Shown: piece by piece, positions 58,601 through 64,000 of the stretch
How positions within the stretch are numbered: the first letter of the stretch is position 1
Layout of the letters: every line of letters starts with the position of its first letter
Source: Malania oleifera
Lineage: Eukaryota; Streptophyta; Magnoliopsida; Santalales; Ximeniaceae
Direction of reading: 5' to 3'
Length of the DNA stretch: 64,000 nucleotides
NCBI RefSeq assembly: GCF_029873635.1
Contig: NC_080418.1
Location: 150,343,748-150,407,747 of the forward strand
Position numbers and translations under genes: made by a program
Notes under the pieces: model-generated
What the model saw: only the letters and a program-made list of their open reading frames with translations
Database searches by the model: none
Told to the model about the DNA's origin: nothing

Positions 58601-61600
58601 TTATGCAGTCAGGCTTACCAAAGATGTTTTGGGCAGAAGCAGTCAACACAGCAGCTTACTTGATTAATAGGAGTTCATCAGTACTATTGGACTATAGACT
58701 ACTAGAAGAAGTATGGAGCGGTAAAGAGGTAAGAATTTCACATTTAAGAGTTTTTGGTTGTGTTGCGTATGTACATATCAATGATCATGTCAGGAATAAG
58801 CTTGATCCAAAATCCCGGAAATGCACCTTCGTCGATTATGGTGGAGATGACTATTGGTATCGCATTTGGAATGATGAAAATAAAAAGGTGATCAGAAGCA
58901 GAGAATTTTTTATGAAAAGGTAATGTACAATAATAGACACACAACAAAACCTACAGAGTTTGAAACAACCTATGTAGATGTGGATGATATCCTAGAAGGT
59001 GTAGGGACACGACAGCGGAACACTGAAAATCCTCAGGCAGAGGAACCTGTGGAGCGAATTGTTGCACCACTGCCTCCTACTCCAACTCCAAAGCTTAGGA
59101 GATCTTCTCAACAACATGTACCAAATAGGAGGTATGTGAATCATTTGCTTCTTACAGATGGAGGAGAACCTGAATGCTATGTTGAAGCTGTCAGGTAGGA
59201 GATTCAAGCAAGTGGGAGCTTGCAATGAAAGACGAGATGAAGTCTCTTACCTCCAACAAAACATGGGAACTAGCTAAGTTGCCCAAAGGTAAGAAGGTTC
59301 TTCACAACAAATGGGTGTACAGGATCAAAGAAAAGCATGATGGATCCAAGAGGTATAAAGCCCGGTTAGTAGTCAAAGGTTTCGAGCAGAAGGAAGGAAT
59401 TGACTACACTGATATTTTTGCACCAGTTGTGAAGCTGACAACCATCAGATCTGTCTTGAGTATTGTTGCCTCAGAAGGCTTACATCTTGAGCAGTTGGAC
59501 GTGAATACGACATTTCTTCACGGTGATCTTGATGAGAAAATTTATATGCAACAGCCAGAAGGATTCTCAGTTAAAGGTAAAGAGACTCTTGTATGCAAAT
59601 TGAAGAAGAGCTTGTATGGTCTCAAACAAGCTCCTAGGCAGTGGTACACGAAGTTTGACAGTTGTATGCAGAGGAAAAATTTTCAAAAGTGCAATGCCGA
59701 CCACTGTTGTTATTTTAAGAGGTATCGTACTAGCTATATTATCCTATTGTTATATGTTGATGATATGCAAGTTGCAGGATTAGATATAGAAGAGATCAGA
59801 AAATTGAAGCAGCAATTGTCAGAGGAGTTTGACATGAAAGACTTGGGTCCTACAAAACAGATTCTTGGGATGCGGATCTCTAGAGATAAGCAATAAGGAA
59901 CGTTGCGGTTATCTCAGTCAAAGTACATTAGCCGTGTTTTACAGAGGTTTAACATGAGCAACACTAAAACAGTAAATACACCATTAGCAAGTCACTTCTG
60001 TCTCTCTAAGGATCAATCTCCCTAGACAGATGAAGAAAAAGATTCCATGGCTAAGGTACCATACGCCTCAGCCGTTGGAAGTCTCATATATGTTATGGTT
60101 GGTACTAGACCAGATATTGACCAAGCAGTGGGAGCTGTCAGTAGGTACTTGTCAAATCCAAGGAAGACTCATTGGGAAGCAGTGAAGTGGATTTTGAGAT
60201 ATCTACATGGCACTATTGATAAGTGTCTATGTTTCAACAAAAGCGACTTGAAAATTCAAAGGTATGTAGATGCCGATTTTGCAGGTGAAATTGATCATCA
60301 CAGAAGCACCACTGGGTATATATTCACTGTTGGCACAACAACTGTTAGTTGGATGTCATGGATACAGAAGATTGTTGTTCTATCCAATACAGAAGCTGAG
60401 TACGTAGCAGTGACAGAAGCAAGTAAAGAGATTATTTGGCTTCAGGGTTTGTTAACAGAGCTCGGAATAAAGCAGGAGAGAAATGTTTTGCATAGTGATA
60501 GTCAAAGTGCAATACATCTGGCAAAGAACTTTGCATTTCATTCCAGAACCAAACATATTGGACTTCGTTATCACTTCGTCAGATCTCTGTTAGAAGACGG
60601 TGTGTTGACACTTGAAAAAATCCAAAGTAGTAGGAATCCAGCAGATATGTTAACAAAGGTGGTAACTACAGAAAAACTAAAGTTGTGTTCAACTTCAATT
60701 GGTTTTCATTCCTAAAGACATATTTGAGCACATCATTTATCACTAGTTGAGGAGGCGTCTCCGTCTCCAAGTGGGAGATTGTTGAGTAGCTGGAGCCAGA
60801 GATGCGTGTGAGCTGGTGAGCCGCGTTGAGCTGTAATCCGCAGCTGTCCGCGGCTATTGATTGAAGCCGAAATTGATTAAATTTAATCTGCCATTTACTG
60901 TAATTTCTCCAGCCATCTATAAATAGAGAAGTGTGTGCAAGTGAAAATGTGTGTAGAAAAGAGCGTGAGGAAGAGTGCAGAGAGAGCTGAGAAGAGAGTT
61001 TGTATATTTTCCCGATTTCATAGTGGATTGTGGTGTGCTCCGTGAACGTAGGTCAATCTAAACCGAACCACGTAATTTCTGGTGTCTCTTATTTTTCTGG
61101 CGTGTGTTTATTGCTCGTAGATTCCTAACAAAAATTATCTTTCTCCTTCATGAATCTTTAAAGCTATTTTCCAAGGAGAGCTTTATTGAAAGTAGCATGT
61201 CAGAAGGCCTTATATGGCTTCATCTCTGGATGGGTGTAATGTGTTATGCAAGTGGTGAGACACATGCTCATGTCTTTCTTCATTGTTCTGTGGCTTGGTT
61301 ATTGAACAAGCCTTTTTCGTCTACCCAAACACTGTTGGGTATCCCTTGTTCTTTGGAGGATTTCTGTAGATTGCTCTTTCGGGAGGCGTATGAATGCAAG
61401 GGAACTTTGGTATGCTGTAGTTTTTGTTGTCTTGTGGGTGCTTTGGCTGGAGAGAAATGCTTGCATTTTTCAAGATCAGGTTTTTCCCATTGAAGTGATC
61501 TAGGACTGTACTGTCTTTTTGCTTTGCAACGGATTTATTCATTAGGTTACTTCGGATATACTGCATGATTGGTTGGGTATATTAGTTTGAGTTTCTTTCG

Positions 61601-64000
61601 TTTTCCTTGTTTGCATTTGATTTGTTTTTTCTTGCTTTTCTTCTATTTTGTTAGGAGGATTTTTTATCTTATCCTCCTTGTGTATTCCTTCTTTGGTTAA
61701 TAAAGTTTCTTTTTCTAATAAAATAATTGCCCCTCACACACACACACACAAACACACTCAAGAGCTACCCATGTTTTGTTAAAACAACCAGATATAGTCA
61801 CCTAACATACAAAATATTACAGAAGTTGAAAAACAAGAATATAATAAGCTAACTGAAACAGGATATAGATCAATAATTTATTAAACCAATCCATCATTTT
61901 ATGCTGATGAAATATTACAACACTGCCTAGATACACAATACTATAATTGTAGCTGAGCTGTCATTGCAAAAAAAAACAAAAAAACAAAAAAAACATTTGA
62001 TTGCTCAGGTACATAAGATTTATGCATACTTATAAAAGGAAACACACCTTCGTGGCAGATCTGGCAATTGCTTGAATAATGGTTTCTTTACCAAGAAAAT
62101 GAACAGCATCTTCCATCATCTGGGGATAAAAAAAAGGGCATAATAAGCAGGAGGGTATGGTTAAACATGATATCTATTAATCATCAGAGAAAAAGAAGGT
62201 TGAACATTGTACATAGAAAGGGTAATCACTACCCAAAAAAAAAAGTGTAGATAATTTTTTGACAGATACAAAGAATTGCCATCAATTAATTTCAAGCTGA
62301 TGAAAACATTGAACGTTCAAGAATCAAATTATTTATTCCATAATGAAAGCATTAACCTCAAGGGTCAAGCAAGGACGAGAAACAGCAAACCCGAACGCCA
62401 CTACAAGAGTGATTGCTGATACAGCAGCACCGGCAAATGGCGGATATATTTTCAAACTAGCAACAACACCCCAGCCCTCAGTTGCCAATGCAATTCCATA
62501 AAGCACTAGAAAGGCAGCACTGTCACAGAATTGATGTCACAAACATTAGATATGAATAAATAATCGTGCAAAAAAGTACGTGAAGAAGACTACACACGGC
62601 AGAGAAGCCAAATGAATCAATTACGAACAGACATGAAATTCTTCAACTGTTAGGAAGCTTCAAATTGGACAGAATTTCCAACATACCTAACATTTTTTCC
62701 ACAATCTGCATGAGCATCATAAACATATACAGGCAGTACTCTTGGAGAATAAACTACAATAGGAGGTGAAAGCAAAACCTGTAGAGAAGAGAATAATTTC
62801 ATGACACAAAATGAACATGAAAAAAATAATCAGAACCAAGGAGAAACTACCCAAGACCATGTAAAGGCATGTGAGAATCAAATTTAAATAAGGAGCTTTG
62901 GAACTTAATTAAAGATAACTCCAATAAAACTCACAGTTAATGCCCTCCCAGCAAGAAGAAACAAAAATGAGAAATAACCAACTGATGCTCCAACAAAGGG
63001 CTTATCTGAAAAACAATTAAGCAACAATCATAATGTTATTTAGCAGTGTACATGAATCAAAGATTAAGAAAAAATTTTCTTCTCACAACATGATTCAGTC
63101 AAATAAGATGCTGATAACAGAATTGGTTATGACCTTCAATCAATCCAACCATAAATGCCGCTAAAGCCAAAAGAAAAGCAAGAAAACAAACAAAGAACAT
63201 CTGTGTCCTGGTCAAATAGAAATTGTTTGAAGCCCAATAGTGGATAACACCAATAGCTAGCACAATCAGCAGAAGAATCAGAAGGAATGCTACCCCTATC
63301 TGTTTCAAATGAAAACAAAAAACAAAAAAAAAAGGAAAAGAAATCCTGTTAGATGGTGTCCCATCCAAAACGAATCAAAGAAATGAAACAAAGTTCACTC
63401 ACTGTCCAAGGTTTAACTATAACTATAACGGCTGATATTGCACCAAGAAGAAGAAGAAGACCAATAATCACAAATACATGAACACCTTGAGAAAGTTTCC
63501 AATCATCATCCTTCCTGAAAACAGATCCCACAGCATTATTAAAGGAATATGCCCTCACACATTGAAGTAAATGCGCAAAGTTAACCGCCTTTATTGAACT
63601 TATATCACAAAAATATACGCACCATTTATACAAACCACAGCAAAGTGATAGCAATGCTGGAATGCACATCAAAGGAAGTAAAGCAGCAAGGAAATCGCCC
63701 TTTGTTGGAAGCTGGTCATCCCTAGAACTCACAACCTCCATATAGGAAGCACCACAAAATGCCACGAGAACAACTACAGAAAAATCAGAAAGGTAAATGG
63801 TACTTTAAAAATACCATCAAAATCCATGAGAAACCTACAAATACCAACCAATGAGTTGCAAAAGGAAATTGAAAAGTCCAGAAAACAACTAATATAAGCA
63901 CTATACCTGCAAATATTCCAACGCAGATGGCAGAAGAGAGAGAGAATCGATATGTTGCAAACCATGAGACAATTGGCAGCACGCCACTAACTATTAAAGC
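43390..64000 (-). CDS. DEK1: DEK1 phytocalpain, C-terminal two thirds (partial, runs off right edge)
   Basis: Exons in transcript order: 64000-63907 (partial), 63773-63623, 63514-63403, 63299-63134, 63005-62935, 62778-62687, 62519-62357, 62119-62048, 52714-52337, 52243-52128, 52024-51727, 50257-49938, 49745-49394, 49220-48900, 48788-48684, 48542-48414, 44796-44416, 44321-44184, 44034-43798, 43695-43390. All junctions are GT-AG, phases agree and no internal stop was found: 4,002 nt, 1,333 codons plus TAG. DEK1 proteins are about 2,150 residues, so roughly 800 N-terminal residues lie off the window. DEK1 is the single plant calpain, a plasma-membrane protein needed for epidermis and aleurone identity and probably for mechanosensing. 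Membrane part, linker with LG3, calpain core and C2-like tail are all recognisable. The 9.3-kb intron 52715-62047 and the 3.6-kb intron 44797-48413 are inflated by transposons. Confidence 0.96.
43798..48788 (-). CDS. DEK1: DEK1 calpain protease core (CysPc) exons
   Basis: Exons 48788-48684, 48542-48414, 44796-44416, 44321-44184 and 44034-43798 carry the papain-like calpain core. The triad is complete: Cys in GRLGDCWFLSA (codon 48527-48525), His in GIVQGHAYSLL (44436-44434) and Asn in IRNPWANEVEW (44282-44280). The start of PC1 has LFSGAANPSDVCQ. All residues expected for calcium-dependent cysteine protease activity are present. Confidence 0.95.
45230..45560 (-). repeat. Possible LINE 3' tail in a DEK1 intron
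   Basis: The reverse strand reads like an L1 3' UTR (TTTTCTCTTAATGAAATTTC near 45270, followed by A-rich repeats). A loosely similar piece occurs at 50620-50840 in another DEK1 intron. Weak evidence. Confidence 0.3.
46310..46545. repeat. MITE-like remnant in DEK1 intron
   Basis: The sequence has internal complementarity (AAGTACTTAAAATAAGTACTT near 46500, AAGAAGTAATCTGTAATTACTTCTT near 46365) and the phrase CAAACCAAACACTAA typical of small plant MITEs. The boundaries are not determined. Confidence 0.35.
47217..48372 (+). mobile_element. TRIM-like or deleted LTR element in a DEK1 intron
   Basis: Two related stretches about 0.95 kb apart share GTACAGCT, CAGTCT, CCTCTC, CATTAAC-ATTCAGAT and end near GATTTC: 47290-47426 and 48225-48372. 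The left one is followed by TGGTATCAGAGCAATAAAA (47427), a tRNA-Met primer-binding site. The second seems to begin TGTTGAAATGCAGG (about 48145). There is no coding region, so it is either a terminal-repeat retrotransposon in miniature or a copia deletion derivative. Confidence 0.4.
49394..50257 (-). CDS. DEK1: DEK1 linker: laminin-G-like (LG3) exons
   Basis: Exons 50257-49938 and 49745-49394 encode the jelly-roll-like LG3 part of the DEK1 cytoplasmic arm: GAVCVLDDEPTAIGRHCGQV, SFSIAVMIQPESGPICLLG, then WHIVTMTIDAVIGEATCYLD and MHIMDVFLWGRSLTEDEIAA. The upstream exons 52714-51727 form a charged, partly coiled-coil-like arm (EMEEEILMQRREEEGRGKER). The downstream exon 49220-48900 is very acidic, then basic (SGRKRRSERE), before the calpain core. 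Autolytic cleavage in this arm is known for DEK1 but cannot be placed from sequence. Confidence 0.9.
53301..53898. mobile_element. PIF/Harbinger-type MITE in a DEK1 intron
   Basis: The left end GGTCCCCATTTAGTTATGGA and the right end (reverse strand) GGGCCCATTTAGTTGTGGAA are inverted repeats that stay alignable for about 45 bp. The element is flanked by TAA at 53298-53300 and 53899-53901, the 3-bp target duplication of PIF/Harbinger. It is 598 bp, A/T-rich and non-coding. Confidence 0.82.
55080..55560 (-). mobile_element. L1 LINE fragment, minus strand, in a DEK1 intron
   Basis: The reverse-strand frame reads FFWHDIWYSQYPLSTKLPSI and FSFVRDKDAFISYH (about 55420-55531), the FW-D-W / FP-LF pattern found after the RT in plant L1 ORF2. 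Surroundings from 54500 are similar debris. Confidence 0.5.
55667..55671 (+). repeat. Target-site duplication of the copia element, left copy (AAAAT)
   Basis: AAAAT precedes the 5' LTR and is repeated at 61131-61135 after the 3' LTR. A perfect 5-bp duplication. Confidence 0.92.
55672..56039 (+). repeat. 5' LTR of the copia element
   Basis: TGTTGAGTAACTGG to TTCCTAACA. It has an extra segment near 55700-55735 compared with the 3' LTR. The region matching the 3' LTR TATA box (CTATAAATAG) reads CTATCAATAG here, so the box is damaged. Confidence 0.94.
56042..56054 (+). other. Primer-binding site of the copia element
   Basis: TGGTATAAGAGCC, close after the LTR end; one mismatch to the initiator tRNA-Met complement TGGTATCAGAGC. 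Confidence 0.8.
56340..56600 (+). promoter_or_regulatory. Repeated GCCACGTCA boxes in the copia leader
   Basis: GCCACGTC occurs at 56351, 56507, 56560 and 56587, two of them as GCCACGTCAGC, with variants GCCATGTCA and ACGTCAGC between. The GC-rich leader (56160-56600) stands out from its A/T-rich surroundings. TGACGTGG-type sites are bound by plant bZIP factors; a role here is inference. Confidence 0.45.
56896..57734 (+). pseudogene. Copia Gag
   Basis: The Gag start region FNGNNF is followed by a TGA (56890-56892) where the family has Trp, so the first ATG in the open frame is 56896. The open frame 56896-57303 (WELLDRKGLEAIRITLSKFV) overlaps a second frame from 57276, which carries the zinc-knuckle region at 57549-57590. 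There two of the three Cys are Tyr (YWNYGKTGHYKNQC), so zinc binding is lost. Gag would package the element RNA. Confidence 0.85.
57703..58139 (+). pseudogene. Copia protease and pre-integrase region
   Basis: The frame opens at SGASFHATCSRDYLEKY; the codons before it, including the catalytic Asp of the D-S-G motif, are lost in a small deletion that also shifts the frame. It continues with RYIPDLRKNLISVGQL and the GAG-pre-integrase motif NIWHQRLGHLSEKGL, with one TGA at about 57988 and a final TGA at 58137-58139. Confidence 0.8.
58137..58923 (+). pseudogene. Copia integrase, catalytic Glu replaced
   Basis: The zinc-binding end is MCEDCILGKQKRVSF. The catalytic core has Asp in LVHSDIWGP (about 58260) and Asp in RTDNGGEY (about 58448). 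A stop at 58483 and a frameshift follow. In the third motif, QHNGIAKQMNKLL, Lys (AAG, 58558-58560) stands where the family has the catalytic Glu. The C-terminal part KVWVYFLKYKYDVFDAFN and HLRVFGCVAYVHI are typical. Confidence 0.88.
59225..59896 (+). pseudogene. Copia reverse transcriptase
   Basis: 223 open codons: HNKWVYRIKEKHDGSKRYKA, GIDYTDIFAPVVKLTTIR, QLDVNTTFLHGDLDEKIYMQ, SLYGLKQAPRQWYTKFD and the catalytic YVDDM at about 59755. All RT motifs are present. The frame ends with TAA at 59894 and would otherwise continue into RNase H. Confidence 0.92.
60047..60715 (+). pseudogene. Copia RNase H region
   Basis: In the same frame as the RT, separated by a TAA (59894) and a TAG (about 60024). 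VPYASAVGSLIYVMVGTRPD, WEAVKWILRYLHGT, then the RNase H core RYVDADFAGEIDHHRSTTGY, LSNTEAEYVAVTEASKEIIW and SDSQSAIHLAKN. The stop is at 60713-60715; the 3' LTR begins 64 bp later. Confidence 0.92.
60780..61130 (+). repeat. 3' LTR of the copia element
   Basis: TGTTGAGTAGCTGG to TTCCTAACA, after a purine-rich CAAGTGGGAGAT. TATA box CTATAAATAG at about 60917-60926. Followed by AAAAT (61131-61135). Confidence 0.95.
61150..61715 (+). mobile_element. L1 LINE 3' fragment, plus strand, in a DEK1 intron
   Basis: The frame 61104-61493 reads CYASGETHAHVFLHCSVAW with LLGIPCSLEDFCRLLFRE after it, the zf-RVT C-X2-C/H/C pattern of plant L1 ORF2 C-termini. The 3' UTR ends with TGGTTAATAAAGTTTCTTTTTC at about 61700, also typical. 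The copia element abuts it on the left. Confidence 0.65.
61735..61758. repeat. (CA)n microsatellite
   Basis: About ten CA units in the DEK1 intron, just after the L1 tail. Confidence 0.8.
62048..64000 (-). CDS. DEK1: DEK1 membrane module (eight exons)
   Basis: These eight exons encode about nine or ten hydrophobic segments, including FLAALLPLMCIPALLSLCCG, VFVIIGLLLLLGAISAVIVI, FLLILLLIVLAIGVIHYW, FFVCFLAFLLALAAFMVGLI, FSFLFLLAGRAL and AGAAVSAITLVVAFGFAV. They are the last part of the multi-pass MEM domain that anchors DEK1 in the plasma membrane. The hydrophilic loop with VYVYDAHADCGKN (62687-62778) lies between segments. The last exon of the block (MMEDAVHFLG) starts the passage into the cytoplasmic linker. 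Confidence 0.93.

Larger units (their letters stand above)
55672..61130 (+). mobile_element. Ty1/copia retrotransposon (Tnt1/Tork-like) in a DEK1 intron
   Basis: 5,459 bp, TSD AAAAT, LTRs 55672-56039 (368 bp) and 60780-61130 (351 bp) starting TGTTGAGTA and ending CCTAACA. Domain order is Gag, protease, integrase, RT, RNase H (copia order). It lies antisense to DEK1 inside the 9.3-kb intron. The LTRs differ at roughly 11 sites in a hand-aligned 300 bp plus small indels. The coding part has several frameshifts and stops, so it is non-autonomous. The Tork/Tnt1 assignment rests on Gag (FNGNN) and RNase H wording and is inference. Confidence 0.95.

Overview
This window is nuclear DNA of a flowering plant, probably a eudicot. 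The evidence is spliced genes with short GT-AG introns, plant gene families (DEK1 phytocalpain, DUF1639) and a dense load of plant-type retrotransposons. I cannot name the species. It holds two protein-coding genes. A complete DUF1639-family gene lies on the + strand (coding 27580-29076, 4 exons). The 3' two thirds of DEFECTIVE KERNEL 1 (DEK1) lies on the - strand (43390 to beyond 64000, 20 exons seen, 1333 codons before the stop). All other coding-like sequence is transposon-derived and broken.

Region 1-20.7 kb is a nest of LTR retrotransposons. Element A is an old Ty3/gypsy chromovirus whose 5' end lies off the left edge. It is split by element B (3465-15058), a second chromovirus with a perfect 5-bp target duplication, TATGA. 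B's 5' LTR is split in turn by a minus-strand solo LTR (4808-7028, TSD AGCAA/AGCGA). A's 3' LTR starts at 15707. It runs into a related LTR in inverted orientation (to about 19124) and a further LTR fragment ending at 20714, which carries a 455-bp hAT-type MITE. Another solo LTR with a perfect TSD (TGTAC) sits at 22512-24280.

Region 26.7-29.3 kb is the DUF1639 gene, with CT-rich leader introns and a G-box upstream. Region 33.3-37.7 kb looks like a very long (about 4.4 kb) minus-strand LTR, possibly of Tat/Ogre type. Region 37.8-41.3 kb holds an L1 LINE fragment interrupted by an RTE-type LINE, both on the - strand. A plus-strand L1 3' fragment follows at 42.3-43.1 kb.

Region 43.4-64 kb is DEK1, read right to left: about nine or ten hydrophobic membrane segments, a cytoplasmic linker with a laminin-G-like (LG3) part, then the calpain core with its Cys/His/Asn triad and the C2-like tail. 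The splice phases of all 20 exons fit together and no premature stop was found, so the gene looks functional. One intron has grown to 9.3 kb. It contains a Ty1/copia element of Tnt1/Tork type (55672-61130, TSD AAAAT) in antisense orientation, a PIF/Harbinger-type MITE (53301-53898, TSD TAA) and L1 debris.

I found no clear new biological system. The most interesting unexplained signals are two sequence motifs shared by otherwise different LTRs: arrays of the palindrome TTCGTCGACGAA just upstream of the LTR promoter, and a short inverted-repeat motif (TGAGAGGTGTCTCACCCC) 290-430 bp from the LTR 3' end. Repeated GCCACGTCAGC boxes in the copia leader also deserve a look.
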